Shown here: positions 27,790 through 38,899 of the stretch, in pieces
Layout of the letters: every line of letters starts with the position of its first letter
Numbering within the stretch: position 1 is the stretch's first letter
Assembly (NCBI RefSeq): GCF_017877135.1
Contig: NZ_JAGIPH010000002.1
Coordinates: 372,001-436,000, forward strand
Direction: 5' to 3'
Origin: Neorhizobium galegae
GTDB taxonomy: Bacteria; Pseudomonadota; Alphaproteobacteria; Rhizobiales; Rhizobiaceae
DNA length: 64,000 nt
Made by a program: the position numbers and the translations under genes
Notes under the pieces: model-generated
Told to the model about the DNA's origin: nothing
Databases searched by the model: none
What the model saw: only the letters and a program-made list of their open reading frames with translations

Positions 27790-28040
27790 TGGGCCCTCAC
27801 CCAGCCCTCTCCTCGCAGGCGGGGCGAGGGGGCAAGGGCGTCGTGGATGCCGCTCCCGGCTACGTCGGCAGCTTTGAGGCAGAGAGCCCGCCCCTCGCGG
27901 TCTCCCCCCTTGTGGGGGAGATGGCCGGCAGGCCAGAGGGGGTTTGGGCGGCGACAACCAACTTTCCAAAAAGGTGCGCGTGGAGCGTGGCGGATAAGAC
28001 CCCTCCCCAACCCCTCCCCACAAGGGGGAGGGGCTTACCT
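27790..28040. repeat. mosaic of three further palindromic repeats
   Basis: Three GC-rich hairpin units follow one another: about 27791-27836 (CCCTCACCCAGCCCTCTCC with GCGAGGGGGCAAGGGC), 27884-27945 (CTCCCCCCTTGTGGGGGAG core) and 28001-28035 (CCCCTCCCCACAAGGGGGAGGGG core). With copy 1 they fill most of the 487-base gap between two genes that end towards each other. No gene is seen in the gap. Confidence 0.55.
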
Positions 28041-28095
28041 GCCACAAGCAACTGCGTCTAATCCATCGACCCTGAGGCCGGTGGTTTTCGCCTCC

Positions 28096-29343
28096 TCAAA
28101 GCGCTGCGCCATTGTCCTGGATGACCTTGGTCAGGCTGCCCTCTGCCGGAAACAGCGGGATGAGGCAGGCCTGGAAGGCGTGGTAGATGTCGCCCTTGCC
28201 GGGAAACAGCGTGTTGGCCGGCGTCAGGTCATCCGTCAGTTCCTCGAACCAGCCGCCATACTCACGGTCGAGGAAATTGCCAGCGATCGTCGACCAGATC
28301 CGGCGGTAGCTCTCCTCATGAAATGCGCCGCCGACATGGGCGTTGAGGAAATATGCGGCACCGGCCGCCTCGCACATCGGCCACCAGAGCTTGCTCTTTT
28401 TTTCAGGCACATCCTGCCAGTCGAGCGTATAGAAGAAGCCGCCCTTGTCCTCGTCCCAGCCGAGCGTCATCGAGCGTTCGAAAAGCGCGGTTGCCGCTTC
28501 CGGCATCCAGCTTTTCGTCTTGCCGCCGAGGGCATAAAGCTGCAGCAGAAGCCGCGCCCATTCCAGCCAGTGGCCGGGCGTCGTGCCGGCCGGGCGGAAC
28601 ATCTCGTTCGGATGGTAATAGCTGCGGTCGACCACCCATTCCTCGGAAAAATGTTCGGCCACGCGAAACCCTTCCTCGCGGGCGCGCCGGTTGATCAGCA
28701 GATCGGCAATCCGCTCGGCTTTGGCGAGGTAATGGCTTTCCCCCGTTGCCTCGAAGGCAGCCATCAGGCTTTCGGTGAGGTGCATGTTGGAATTCTGGCC
28801 GCGATAGCCGGCAACCGGCTGCCAGTCGGCGGAAAACTCTTCCGCAATCGCACCGTGGCGCTCTTCCCAGAATTTTGTCTCGATCACCTCGGTGATGTCG
28901 GCGAGCATGCGGTCGGCGAGCGGATGGCCGATGACCTTGGCGGACGAGGCTGCCAGCAGCACGAAGGCATGGCCATAGCCCTGCTTGGAGCCATCTGCCG
29001 CGCCATGATCGTCGGCCTGCCAGAAATAGCCGCCGTTCTTCTCGTCCCGATGTTTTTCCCAGAGATAGCGCATGCCATGATCGACGACATCGGCCGCACC
29101 CGGCCGCCCGAGCAAATCGGCAATGGCAAAGCAATGCACCATGCGGGCGCTGGCATGGATACCGCGGGCCGGATTGTCGGTGGAGAGCGGCGCGCCGGCG
29201 CGGTCGAGGTCGTAGAAGCCCCCCTTCGGATTGAGGGCCCGGCTCTGGAAGAAGTCCATCAGGCCCTCCGCCTGGGACAACAGCCATTGACGGTGATAGG
29301 GACGATCTGCCCACAGGGGCTTAAGTTTTCCGGCTGCGGTCAT
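28096..29343 (-). CDS. AGE-family sugar isomerase/epimerase (YihS/mannose-isomerase type)
   Basis: The 415-residue (alpha/alpha)6-barrel protein aligns with YihS and bacterial mannose isomerases. The three catalytic histidines of YihS (His176, His248, His383) have clear equivalents in NSNMHLTESL, TTPGHWLEWARL and GDIYHAFQACL. ARMVHCFAIA carries the substrate-binding arginine. The family interconverts aldoses and ketoses such as mannose, fructose, glucose or sulfoquinovose; motifs alone do not fix the substrate. It stands alone, divergent from metH. No sulfoglycolytic partner genes are nearby. Confidence 0.85.
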   Translation of the reverse strand: MTAAGKLKPLWADRPYHRQWLLSQAEGLMDFFQSRALNPKGGFYDLDRAGAPLSTDNPARGIHASARMVHCFAIADLLGRPGAADVVDHGMRYLWEKHRDEKNGGYFWQADDHGAADGSKQGYGHAFVLLAASSAKVIGHPLADRMLADITEVIETKFWEERHGAIAEEFSADWQPVAGYRGQNSNMHLTESLMAAFEATGESHYLAKAERIADLLINRRAREEGFRVAEHFSEEWVVDRSYYHPNEMFRPAGTTPGHWLEWARLLLQLYALGGKTKSWMPEAATALFERSMTLGWDEDKGGFFYTLDWQDVPEKKSKLWWPMCEAAGAAYFLNAHVGGAFHEESYRRIWSTIAGNFLDREYGGWFEELTDDLTPANTLFPGKGDIYHAFQACLIPLFPAEGSLTKVIQDNGAAL

Positions 29344-29532
29344 AATGACTCCGAAAGGACGACGTGTGAAACTGGAAACCGGAAAGGTCTATACCGGCCG
29401 CTCCCGCGTCTGTCATGATGAAACCATACCGACCGGGCGGGAATCACGTGCGCGACTGCATGCGGCTTTGGCTCTCGGTCCGATCCCGGTCAGCAGGGGG
29501 AGCGCGTATCATGTCATTCCTGCTTCACATTG

Positions 29533-29552
29533 ACATAAAGATATCTTTATGT
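29533..29552 (+). promoter_or_regulatory. perfect 20-bp palindrome, candidate SahR-like operator before metH
   Basis: ACATAAAGATATCTTTATGT is perfectly symmetric and lies 42 bases before the metH ATG. An almost identical element (19 of 20 bases) sits before the ArsR-methyltransferase gene at 62401-62420. ArsR-family regulators of the SAM cycle (SahR, SamR) bind short AT-rich palindromes, so this is probably their target. No cobalamin riboswitch fold is apparent in the short leader. Confidence 0.65.
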
Positions 29553-29594
29553 GATTAAACGAAATGACAAAAATCAGGCTGGAGGAAAGCGCCC

Positions 29595-32500
29595 ATGTTC
29601 GATCATCTGTTTGGTGCCGAAGGTGCGCAGCGCAATGGCGCGGAGATTTTCGAGGCGCTGGCCAAGGCCGCCCGCGAACGGATCCTGATTCTCGATGGCG
29701 CCATGGGCACGCAGATCCAGGGGCTCGGCTATGACGAGGATCATTTCCGCGGCGATCGCTTCATCGGCTGCGCCTGCCACCAGCAGGGCAATAATGATCT
29801 TCTGATCCTCACCCAGCCGCAGGCCATCGAGGACATCCATTACCGCTATGCCAAGGCGGGTGCCGATATCATCGAGACCAACACGTTTTCGTCCACCCGC
29901 ATCGCGCAGGCGGACTACCAGATGGAAGGCGCCGTCTACGACCTCAACAAGGAAGGGGCGCAGGTGGTGCGCCGCGCCATCGAGCGGGCGACGCGGGAGG
30001 ATGGCAAGCGCCGCTTCGTGGCCGGCGCCATCGGCCCGACCAACCGTACGGCCTCCATCTCGCCGGATGTCAACAATCCGGGCTACCGCGCCGTGTCCTT
30101 CGATGATCTGCGCCTTGCCTATGCCGAGCAGATCGACGGTCTGATCGATGGCGGCGCCGACATCATCCTCATCGAGACGATCTTCGATACGCTGAATGCC
30201 AAGGCGGCGATCTTTGCCTGCGAAGAGCGGTTCAAGGAAAAGGGCATCCGCCTGCCGGTGATGATTTCCGGCACGATCACCGACCTTTCCGGCCGCACGC
30301 TGTCTGGCCAGACACCGACGGCCTTCTGGAATTCGGTGAGCCACGCCAAGCCGTTCACCATCGGCTTCAACTGCGCGCTCGGCGCCGATGCCATGTTGCC
30401 GCATCTGCAGGAAGTGTCGGCCGTCGCCGATACCTTCGTCTGCGCCTATCCGAATGCCGGCCTGCCCAACGAATTCGGCCAGTACGACCAGTCGCCGGAC
30501 GACATGGCCCGCCAGGTGCGGGAATTTGCCCGCGAAGGCCTGATCAACATCGTCGGCGGCTGCTGCGGCTCGACGCCGGAGCATATTGCAGCGATTGCCG
30601 AGGCCGTGGCCCCCTTCAAGCCGCGCCAGGTGCCGGACCACAAGTCCTTCATGTCGCTCTCTGGCCTCGAACCGTTTACGCTGACCAAGGACATCCCCTT
30701 CGTCAATGTCGGCGAGCGCACGAATGTCACCGGCTCGGCGAAGTTCCGCAAGCTGATCACCTCGGCCGATTATACGGCAGCCCTTGCCGTTGCCCGCGAC
30801 CAGGTGGAAAACGGCGCGCAGATCATCGACATCAACATGGACGAGGGCCTGATCGATTCCGGCCGCGCCATGGTGGAGTTTTTGAACCTCATCGCCGCAG
30901 AACCCGATATCGCCCGCGTGCCGGTGATGATCGACTCGTCCAAATTCGAGATTATCGAGGCCGGCCTCAAATGCGTGCAGGGCAAAGCCGTCGTGAACTC
31001 CATCTCGCTGAAGGAAGGCGAGGAGAATTTTGTCCGCCAGGGCCAGCTGATCCGTCGTTATGGCGCAGCCGTCGTGGTCATGGCCTTTGACGAGCAGGGG
31101 CAGGCCGATACCTATACGCGCAAGGTGGAAATCTGCCGCCGCGCCTACAAGATCCTGACGGAACAGGCGGGCTTTCCGCCGGAGGACATCATCTTCGACC
31201 CGAACATCTTTGCCGTCGCCACCGGCATCGAGGAGCACAACAACTACGGCGTTGATTTCATCGAGGCGACGCGCACCATCCGCCAGGAAATGCCGCTCGT
31301 GCATATTTCCGGCGGCGTCTCGAACCTCTCCTTCTCGTTCCGCGGCAACGAGCCGGTGCGCGAGGCCATGCATGCGGTCTTCCTCTATCACTGCATCCAG
31401 GCCGGCATGGACATGGGCATCGTGAATGCCGGGCAGCTGGCGATCTACGAAAACATCGATCCGGAGCTGCGCGAGGCCTGTGAGGACGTGGTGCTGAACC
31501 GCAGGCCCGATGGCACGGAACGGCTGCTGACTGTAGCCGAACGCTATCGCGGTGCTGCCGGCAAGGAGGCCAAGGCGCAGGATCTCACCTGGCGCGAATG
31601 GCCGGTTGCCAAGCGCCTCGAACACGCGCTGGTGAACGGCATCACCGATTATATCGACGCCGATACCGAAGAAGCCCGTCTGCAGGCGGAGCGTCCGCTG
31701 CATGTCATCGAAGGCCCGCTGATGGCCGGCATGAATGTCGTCGGCGATCTGTTCGGCTCGGGAAAGATGTTCCTGCCGCAGGTGGTCAAATCCGCCCGCG
31801 TGATGAAGCAGGCCGTGGCGGTTCTTCTGCCCTATATGGAAGAGGAAAAGCGCCTGAACGGCGGCGAGGAGCGCAAGTCCGCCGGCAAGGTGCTGATGGC
31901 GACGGTGAAGGGCGACGTGCATGACATCGGCAAGAATATTGTCGGCGTCGTTCTCGCCTGCAACAATTACGAGATCATCGATCTCGGCGTCATGGTGCCG
32001 GCCACGAAGATTCTGGAAACGGCGATCGCGGAAAAGGTCGATGTCATTGGCCTTTCCGGTCTCATCACGCCGTCGCTGGACGAGATGGTGCATGTGGCGT
32101 CTGAAATGGAGCGCCAGGGTTTCGACATCCCGCTGCTGATCGGTGGCGCGACGACGAGCCGCGTCCACACGGCGGTGAAAATCCATCCGAAATACAATGC
32201 CGGCCAGGCGATCTATGTGACGGATGCCAGCCGCGCCGTCGGCGTCGTGTCGAACCTTCTCGCCGAAGGCGGCCGCACCGACTACGTGGAAAACATCCGC
32301 GCCGAATATGCCAAGGTAGCGGCCGCCCATGCCCGTTCAGAAGCTGACAAGATCCGCCTGCCGATCGCGCGCGCCCGCGCCAATGCGCAGAAGGTGGATT
32401 GGGAAGCCTTTGAACCCAAGGTGCCGTCCTTCCTCGGCACGAAGGTGTTCGAGGATTATGCGCTGGAAGACCTCGTTCCCTATATCGACTGGACGCCCTT

Positions 32501-33368
32501 CTTCCAGACCTGGGAACTGAAGGGGCGTTATCCCGCCATTCTTGAAGATGAGAAGCAGGGCGAGGCGGCGCGCCAGCTCTACAGCGATGCGCAGGCGATG
32601 CTGAAGAAGATCGTTGAGGAAAAGTGGTTCCGTCCTCGCGCCGTGATCGGCTTCTGGCCGGCCAATGCGGTGGGCGACGACATTCGCCTCTACACCGACG
32701 AGAGCCGCACAGAAGAACTCGCCACCTTCTTTACCCTGCGTCAGCAGCTTTCCAAGCGGGACGGACGGCCGAACGTGGCGCTTTCCGATTTCGTCGCACC
32801 TGTTGACAGCGGCAAGGCCGATTATGTCGGCGGTTTCGTGGTGACGGCCGGCATCGAGGAAGTGGCGATTGCCGAACGTTTCGAGCGGGCAAACGACGAC
32901 TATTCGTCCATTCTCGTCAAGGCACTCGCCGACCGCTTTGCCGAGGCCTTTGCCGAGCGCATGCACGAAGAGGTGCGCCGCAACTACTGGGGCTATGCCG
33001 CTGACGAGGCGCTGACCCCGGAAGAGCTGATTTCGGAAACCTATGCCGGTATCCGCCCGGCACCGGGCTATCCGGCCCAGCCCGACCATACTGAAAAGCG
33101 CACCCTGTTTAACCTCCTGAAGGCGGAGGAGACGACTGGTGTTGTGCTGACGGAAAGCTATGCCATGTGGCCCGGCTCCTCCGTCTCCGGCCTCTATATC
33201 GGCCATCCCGACAGCTATTACTTTGGCGTTGCCAAGGTCGAGCGCGACCAGGTGGAAGACTATTCCCGCCGCAAGGGCATGGAAGTGGAAGAGATCGAGC
33301 GCTGGCTCGGGCCAGTGTTGAACTATGTGCCGACGCGGGGGGGTGAAGTCATCGACGACGCCGCCTGA
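29595..33368 (+). CDS. metH: cobalamin-dependent methionine synthase, full length
   Basis: This 1257-residue four-module enzyme transfers methyl from methyltetrahydrofolate to homocysteine through B12. The homocysteine module (1-about 330) has [15 protein letters not shown] and [10 protein letters not shown], whose cysteines bind zinc. The folate module (about 360-620) has [12 protein letters not shown] and [10 protein letters not shown]. The B12 module has DVHDIGKN with axial ligand His776 and GGATTS. The reactivation module (about 920-1240) has [15 protein letters not shown] and [30 protein letters not shown] precedes the ATG. It is a single-gene unit ending in a strong terminator. The 20-bp palindrome upstream links it to the SAM-cycle regulator at 62445. 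Confidence 0.97.
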   Translation: MFDHLFGAEGAQRNGAEIFEALAKAARERILILDGAMGTQIQGLGYDEDHFRGDRFIGCACHQQGNNDLLILTQPQAIEDIHYRYAKAGADIIETNTFSSTRIAQADYQMEGAVYDLNKEGAQVVRRAIERATREDGKRRFVAGAIGPTNRTASISPDVNNPGYRAVSFDDLRLAYAEQIDGLIDGGADIILIETIFDTLNAKAAIFACEERFKEKGIRLPVMISGTITDLSGRTLSGQTPTAFWNSVSHAKPFTIGFNCALGADAMLPHLQEVSAVADTFVCAYPNAGLPNEFGQYDQSPDDMARQVREFAREGLINIVGGCCGSTPEHIAAIAEAVAPFKPRQVPDHKSFMSLSGLEPFTLTKDIPFVNVGERTNVTGSAKFRKLITSADYTAALAVARDQVENGAQIIDINMDEGLIDSGRAMVEFLNLIAAEPDIARVPVMIDSSKFEIIEAGLKCVQGKAVVNSISLKEGEENFVRQGQLIRRYGAAVVVMAFDEQGQADTYTRKVEICRRAYKILTEQAGFPPEDIIFDPNIFAVATGIEEHNNYGVDFIEATRTIRQEMPLVHISGGVSNLSFSFRGNEPVREAMHAVFLYHCIQAGMDMGIVNAGQLAIYENIDPELREACEDVVLNRRPDGTERLLTVAERYRGAAGKEAKAQDLTWREWPVAKRLEHALVNGITDYIDADTEEARLQAERPLHVIEGPLMAGMNVVGDLFGSGKMFLPQVVKSARVMKQAVAVLLPYMEEEKRLNGGEERKSAGKVLMATVKGDVHDIGKNIVGVVLACNNYEIIDLGVMVPATKILETAIAEKVDVIGLSGLITPSLDEMVHVASEMERQGFDIPLLIGGATTSRVHTAVKIHPKYNAGQAIYVTDASRAVGVVSNLLAEGGRTDYVENIRAEYAKVAAAHARSEADKIRLPIARARANAQKVDWEAFEPKVPSFLGTKVFEDYALEDLVPYIDWTPFFQTWELKGRYPAILEDEKQGEAARQLYSDAQAMLKKIVEEKWFRPRAVIGFWPANAVGDDIRLYTDESRTEELATFFTLRQQLSKRDGRPNVALSDFVAPVDSGKADYVGGFVVTAGIEEVAIAERFERANDDYSSILVKALADRFAEAFAERMHEEVRRNYWGYAADEALTPEELISETYAGIRPAPGYPAQPDHTEKRTLFNLLKAEETTGVVLTESYAMWPGSSVSGLYIGHPDSYYFGVAKVERDQVEDYSRRKGMEVEEIERWLGPVLNYVPTRGGEVIDDAA

Positions 33369-33389
33369 GCGTAATCTGTACTCACCACA

Positions 33390-33427
33390 AAATCCCCGGG
33401 AGGCTGTCGCGTCCCGGGGATTTTTCT
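33390..33427. terminator. bidirectional rho-independent terminator
   Basis: A 12-bp stem (AAATCCCCGGGA / TCCCGGGGATTT) with a ten-base loop is followed by TTTCTT on the plus strand. On the minus strand TTTTGTGG follows. It sits between the convergent metH and MFS genes and can serve both. Confidence 0.85.
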
Positions 33428-33451
33428 TTAGGCAGGGTCAACTTGACCGTT

Positions 33452-34795
33452 TCAGGCTGTGGTGGCTGCGCGTGTCGACAGTTCCTCGATGCCGACCTTG
33501 GCTTCGATTTCATCGCCGCGGGCGAGCAGGTAGAGGCCGAGGCAGAAGGTAAGCGCTGCAATGAACACCAGGTACCAGGCATGGGCCATCGGGCTCACCG
33601 GCAGCAGGGCGCTCACCACAAGCGGCGTCAGGCCGCCAAAGATCGCATAGGAGACGTTGTAGGAGAAGGACAGCCCGCTGAAGCGCACATGGGCGGGGAA
33701 TGCGCGTACCATGACGTAGGGCACTGCGCCGACCATGCCGACGGCCAGTCCCATCACCGCGTAAAGCACAAAAAGCACCGTCAGCGACACGCCGGCATAG
33801 GTGTAGAAAGCGAAGGTCGCAGCACCGAAGAACAGGCTGGCGACGGTGAAGAAGCGGCCCGATCCGACCCGGTCGACGACGGCGCCCGCCGAGGCGGTGC
33901 CGACGATCAGGAACAGCGTGCCAAAGCTGGTGGCCGCCAGTGAGATCTGGGCGCTGTAGCCATACAGTTTCTGCAGGAAGGTGGCGGTCATCAGCGTGGT
34001 GACGACGATACCGGCCGACAGGACCCAGGTGAGCAGCATCGAGATGATGACGCCGCGCGGATGGTCGCGCAGCACCGCCTTCAGCGGCAATTCACGCACC
34101 AGCGCCCGGCTCTTCTTCATTTCCGCAAAGACCGGCGTTTCCTGCAGCCAGCGGCGCAGGTAGACGGCAAGCAGGCCGAAGATCCCGCCAAGGAGGAAAG
34201 GGATGCGCCAGGCATAGGCCGATACCTGGTCCGGGGTGAAGACCGTGTTGATGATGGTCGCAATGAAAGAGCCGAGCAGAATGCCAAGAGTGAGGCCCGA
34301 GCAGAGGAAGCCACAGGCAAAGCCGACGCGGCGGAACGGCACGTGTTCGGAGACGAAGGTCCAGGCGCCGGGCACTTCGCCGCCAATGGCTGCTCCCTGC
34401 AGGATGCGCATGGCGATCAGCAGGATGGGGGCGGCGATGCCGATCGACGCATAGGTCGGCATGGCGGCCATGCCAAGCGTCGACAGCGCCATCAGAAGGA
34501 TGGAAAAGGTAAACACCTTTTTGCGGCCGAACCGGTCGCCGAAATGCGCCATCACGATGCCGCCGACCGGGCGGACCAGATAGCCCGCCGCGAAGATGCC
34601 GAAGGTCTGGATGGTGATCATCCAGTCGGGCATGTCCGGCGGAAAGAACAGGTGGCCGATGACGGTGGCAAAGAAGACGAAGATGATGAAATCGTAGAAT
34701 TCCAGGGCGCCGCCGAGGGCCGAGAGTCCCAAGGTGCGGTAATCCTGCGATGTGAGTTTATGGGGCGCGACGAGAGCTGGCGTGATCGGGGGCAT
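33452..34795 (-). CDS. MFS transporter, metabolite:H+ symporter (MHS) family
   Basis: This 447-residue carrier has 12 predicted helices. GGALEFYDFIIF in helix 1, FGIFAAGYLVRPVGGIVMAHFGDRFGRKK (the helix 2-3 A-motif) and GAAIGGEVPGAWTFVSEH identify the MHS subfamily, which takes up organic acids, osmolytes or aromatic acids with protons. ATG 34795 is used; a GTG 30 bases upstream is possible. It is alone between metH and a phosphatase. The substrate cannot be read from the sequence. Confidence 0.88.
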   Translation of the reverse strand: MPPITPALVAPHKLTSQDYRTLGLSALGGALEFYDFIIFVFFATVIGHLFFPPDMPDWMITIQTFGIFAAGYLVRPVGGIVMAHFGDRFGRKKVFTFSILLMALSTLGMAAMPTYASIGIAAPILLIAMRILQGAAIGGEVPGAWTFVSEHVPFRRVGFACGFLCSGLTLGILLGSFIATIINTVFTPDQVSAYAWRIPFLLGGIFGLLAVYLRRWLQETPVFAEMKKSRALVRELPLKAVLRDHPRGVIISMLLTWVLSAGIVVTTLMTATFLQKLYGYSAQISLAATSFGTLFLIVGTASAGAVVDRVGSGRFFTVASLFFGAATFAFYTYAGVSLTVLFVLYAVMGLAVGMVGAVPYVMVRAFPAHVRFSGLSFSYNVSYAIFGGLTPLVVSALLPVSPMAHAWYLVFIAALTFCLGLYLLARGDEIEAKVGIEELSTRAATTA

Positions 34796-35019
34796 GCGGA
34801 AGACCTTGTTTCGAACGGCAACCACGCCTCGTGACCCGTAGAGCCCGTCATTTCAAGCGGAATCTGATGTCAGCCGAAACAGTTCGGTGAACGCCGGGTT
34901 GACTGCGGCCACGCCGGCGCAACCGTAAGTGCCGGCGCACCCAAGGTGATCTCCTGCATGAGGTGCTTGCCAGTGTGATTCCGTCTTCAGGCCGAAGTGC
35001 TTGAAAAAAGGGATTTCCC

Positions 35020-35889
35020 TTACCCCTCCACCCGCACCAGGACTGCCGTCGTATCGTCACACTGCTTGAAGCGCGGATATTTTAGACCGTCCGGGTCCAC
35101 CTCGCGTTCCAGATGCCGAAGCTCGGTAACGAGGGGCTGAAGGCCGGCGGTGACGGCGCGGCGCACGAGCGTGCCGGCGTCGCAGGTCTGGTAGAGGCTG
35201 ACGAGATCGGCAAGTCCGTCCGAGCAGATGACGGCGGTCGCGCCTCCGGTGACCGGGATAGGTTGGCGCGCCAGATGCTCGGCCGCCTCCGGGACGAGGC
35301 CTAGCGACCAGACCCAGCCGTCCGGCGTGTTCTGGCGCTCGCGGTTGCGGCGCAGTTCTTCGAGCGTCTCGGGGTCGCCGAGGGCCGCCCCGCTTGCGCC
35401 GATGCCGCCGACACGCTCCACATGACGGCGGGCGGCGGCCTGTTCGCGGGCAAAGGCATCGGGCAGCGCGGTGAAGGTATCGGTCCGGCCATCGTCATGC
35501 AGGAGATAGACGACACTGTCGCCAAGCCCGAAGAATTCAAGCCCGTCTTCCGTGACGCGAAGCCCGGCAAGCGCGGCCAGCGGCCAGGCATAGCGGGGCT
35601 GCTCACCGGCGGTCGCATCGAAAATTGCGCGCGCATCGGCGCTGATGCGTGCCAGGAGGTCCGGCAAGGCGACATCGGGCGTCAGCTCCACGGCCATCCG
35701 CCGGGCGGCATAATCGGCGATCCAAGCGGCATCGCTGCCATAGTCGCTCATGAACTGACGGTCGCCGAGCCCGGTTGCGCCATCCACCACGAAGGCGGCA
35801 GTGCGATTGGAGCCGAGCCTGTCCTCATTGGGTCGGCCGGGCTTGCCGGCATCCGTCAGGCTGGCGATGACGTCGAGGCGAAAGGTCAT
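35020..35889 (-). CDS. PP2C-family protein serine/threonine phosphatase
   Basis: The 289-residue soluble protein shows the PP2C metal-binding motifs in order: PNEDR, VVDGATGLGD, CSDGLADLV and CDDTTAVLV. These aspartates bind two Mn/Mg ions and support phosphate-ester hydrolysis on proteins. It starts six bases after the Zn alcohol dehydrogenase stop, so the two are cotranscribed. No Hanks-type kinase or anti-sigma partner is adjacent, and its target is unknown. Confidence 0.85.
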   Translation of the reverse strand: MTFRLDVIASLTDAGKPGRPNEDRLGSNRTAAFVVDGATGLGDRQFMSDYGSDAAWIADYAARRMAVELTPDVALPDLLARISADARAIFDATAGEQPRYAWPLAALAGLRVTEDGLEFFGLGDSVVYLLHDDGRTDTFTALPDAFAREQAAARRHVERVGGIGASGAALGDPETLEELRRNRERQNTPDGWVWSLGLVPEAAEHLARQPIPVTGGATAVICSDGLADLVSLYQTCDAGTLVRRAVTAGLQPLVTELRHLEREVDPDGLKYPRFKQCDDTTAVLVRVEG

Positions 35890-35895
35890 GGGTGT

Positions 35896-36939
<1,044 letters not shown>

Positions 36940-36958
36940 CCTGCCATCCCTTGTCTAG

Positions 36959-36982
36959 AATCGGGCTATCCGTAGCCCGATT
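36959..36982 (-). terminator. hairpin between ABC operon and dehydrogenase gene
   Basis: A perfect 10-bp stem (AATCGGGCTA / TAGCCCGATT) with a TCCG loop sits 20 bases upstream of the dehydrogenase start and 61 bases past the ATPase stop. The following T run is weak, so it may terminate only partly or regulate the dehydrogenase. Confidence 0.5.
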
Positions 36983-37042
36983 TGCCCGCCGGTGAAAAGC
37001 CGCAAAGATGAGATGCGATGCGCCGCGCTTGCGCAAAAACAG

Positions 37043-38104
37043 TCAGTCGCCGAGCACCATCAGGCCATCGGGCTGCAGCGAAAGGGACACGGTTTCGCCG
37101 GCCTTCGGGATCTGGGCGGAGGCCTGGTTGAACATATCGAAGGAGATGATATTGCCGCCGGCATCGACCTTGGTGCGCACCACCGAACCGAGGAAGTTCG
37201 ATGACAGCACTGTTCCGGTCACGGCCGCGGGCCCGGTCGAAGGGCCGGCAATGGTGGCCGCTTCCGGGCGGAAGGCGATAGAGATCGACTGGCCATCGCT
37301 CTTGCCGGTAATCGGTTGCGGCAGGCTCACCACCTCCTCGCCGATCTTGACGGTTCCCGTGGCGGCATTGACGAGGATTGCCTCGATGACGTTCAGCGTG
37401 CCGACGAAGTTGGCGACGAAGCGCGTGGTCGGGCGGTTGTAGATTTCGCCCGGCGTGCCGATCTGGTCGGCCTTGCCGGCATTCATCACGACGATCCGAT
37501 CAGAGATGGACAGGGCCTCTTCCTGGTCGTGCGTCACGAAGACGGTGGTAATTCCGAGCTGGCGCTGGATCTGCCGGATTTCCTCGCGCAGCGACACGCG
37601 GATCTTGGCATCGAGCGCCGAGAGCGGCTCGTCGAGCAGAAGCACCTGCGGCTTTGGCGCAAGCGCGCGCGCGAGCGCCACACGCTGCTGCTGGCCGCCG
37701 GACATCTGGTAAGGATAGCGATCGGACAGATGCTCGAGGTGAATGAGTTTCAGCATCTCCTTCACGCGGGCATCTATCTCGCTCTTCGGCTTGCCGGCCA
37801 CCTTCAGGCCGAAGGCAACGTTGTCGAAGACGCTCATATTGGGAAACAGCGCATAGGCCTGGAACACCATGCCGATATTGCGCTGGTTGGGGCGCAGGTT
37901 CGTCTGGTCCTTGCCGGCAATCTCGATCGTGCCGCCGGTCGGGATCTCGAAGCCGGCAATCATGCGCAGCACCGTGGTCTTGCCGCAGCCGGACGGGCCA
38001 AGGAAGGAGATGAACTCGCCCTTTTCGATCGTCATGTTGAAATCATGCACGACCTTCACGGAGCCGAAGGATTTTTGCAGATGGGTGAGGGTCAGGAAAC
38101 TCAT
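37043..38104 (-). CDS. ABC transporter ATP-binding protein (PotA/FbpC class)
   Basis: This is a 353-residue ATPase with Walker A GPSGCGKTT, signature MSGGQQQR, Walker B VLLLDEPLSALDAKIR and H-loop FVTHDQEEALSISD. A C-terminal TOBE domain is near residues 270-350 (FRPEAATI, SNFLGSVVRTKVDAGG). It belongs to the spermidine/putrescine, Fe3+ and 2-aminoethylphosphonate importer class. It is the last of four transporter genes transcribed leftwards, 12 bases after the second permease. Confidence 0.9.
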   Translation of the reverse strand: MSFLTLTHLQKSFGSVKVVHDFNMTIEKGEFISFLGPSGCGKTTVLRMIAGFEIPTGGTIEIAGKDQTNLRPNQRNIGMVFQAYALFPNMSVFDNVAFGLKVAGKPKSEIDARVKEMLKLIHLEHLSDRYPYQMSGGQQQRVALARALAPKPQVLLLDEPLSALDAKIRVSLREEIRQIQRQLGITTVFVTHDQEEALSISDRIVVMNAGKADQIGTPGEIYNRPTTRFVANFVGTLNVIEAILVNAATGTVKIGEEVVSLPQPITGKSDGQSISIAFRPEAATIAGPSTGPAAVTGTVLSSNFLGSVVRTKVDAGGNIISFDMFNQASAQIPKAGETVSLSLQPDGLMVLGD

Positions 38105-38116
38105 GGATAAAAATCC

Positions 38117-38899
38117 TCAAACCGGGCGCTGCGCGGATTTCTGGAAGCGCGAGACAAGCTGGATCAGGCCCAGGCAGCCCCAGGTGATGGCAAAGGCAAT
38201 GACGGCAAGGGCCGCCGGCTCATAGGCACGGTTGGCGCCAAGCACCTGCATGTAGGGCCCAAACGCCGGGCGGTTGAGCAGGGCGGCCATGGTGAACTCG
38301 CCGATCACGATGGCGAAGGTCAGGAAGGCGCCAGACAGAACCGCCACCAGCACGTTCGGCAGTATGATGCGGGTGATGATCGTAAACCAGCCGGCGCCGA
38401 GGCTTTGCGCCGCCTCTGTCAGCGTCGTCACATCGATGGTGCGAAGCCCCGTATCCACCGCGCGGTACATGTAGGGAAGGGCAAGCATCGTATAGCCGGC
38501 GACCAGCAGCACATCGGTGCCGAGTGCTGTGCCGGTCAGCGGCAGCCAGCTCGAGGTGTTGTAGAGCCGGATATAGCCGAACACCACGACGATGGCCGGA
38601 ATGACCAGCGGCAAAAGCGTAACGAATTCTATGTATGGCCGCAGGAAGGGCAGTTTCAGCCGCACCCAATAGGCGGTCGGCACGACCAGAAACACGCCGA
38701 CGAGAATGGTCAGCAGCGCAAGCGTCACGGAATAGGAAAATGTTTCCTGGAAACGCGTATCGCCAAGCACCTTGGCATAGGCGTCGAAGGAATAGACGCC
38801 GCGGCGCATCTTCAGCGAGAAATTGGTCATGCCGATGAGCGGCAGGATGAAATAGAGGAGGCCGATGATCAGCGCTCCCCAGGCCCAGAAACGCTTCAT
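38117..38899 (-). CDS. ABC transporter permease (PotC/FbpB-like)
   Basis: This 260-residue membrane protein has six helices. Its EAA-type loop is at TLTEAAQSLGAGWFTIITRIILPNV, and FVTLLPLVIPAIVVVFGY matches the second permease of spermidine-class importers. ATG 38899 overlaps the stop of the other permease by four bases; the frame extension to 39217 is within that gene and is rejected. It partners with 38896-39786. Confidence 0.9.
   Translation of the reverse strand: MKRFWAWGALIIGLLYFILPLIGMTNFSLKMRRGVYSFDAYAKVLGDTRFQETFSYSVTLALLTILVGVFLVVPTAYWVRLKLPFLRPYIEFVTLLPLVIPAIVVVFGYIRLYNTSSWLPLTGTALGTDVLLVAGYTMLALPYMYRAVDTGLRTIDVTTLTEAAQSLGAGWFTIITRIILPNVLVAVLSGAFLTFAIVIGEFTMAALLNRPAFGPYMQVLGANRAYEPAALAVIAFAITWGCLGLIQLVSRFQKSAQRPV

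Noticed and set aside
27705..28040. CRISPR array
   Set aside because: The units are different palindromes without equal-length repeats or spacers, and no cas gene is in the window.
29345..29533. 62-residue plus-strand frame in front of metH
   Set aside because: No ribosome site and no recognisable protein. It ends in the metH promoter palindrome.
29344..29594. cobalamin riboswitch upstream of metH
   Set aside because: The leader between the palindrome and the ATG is only about 42 bases and I see no B12-box or the nested stems of a riboswitch. The palindrome explains regulation better.
29574..32330. 918-residue open frame on the minus strand across metH
   Set aside because: It is antisense to an unmistakable MetH. 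Its His/Arg/Asp-rich composition is what GC-rich codon bias gives on the opposite strand, and it has no domain.
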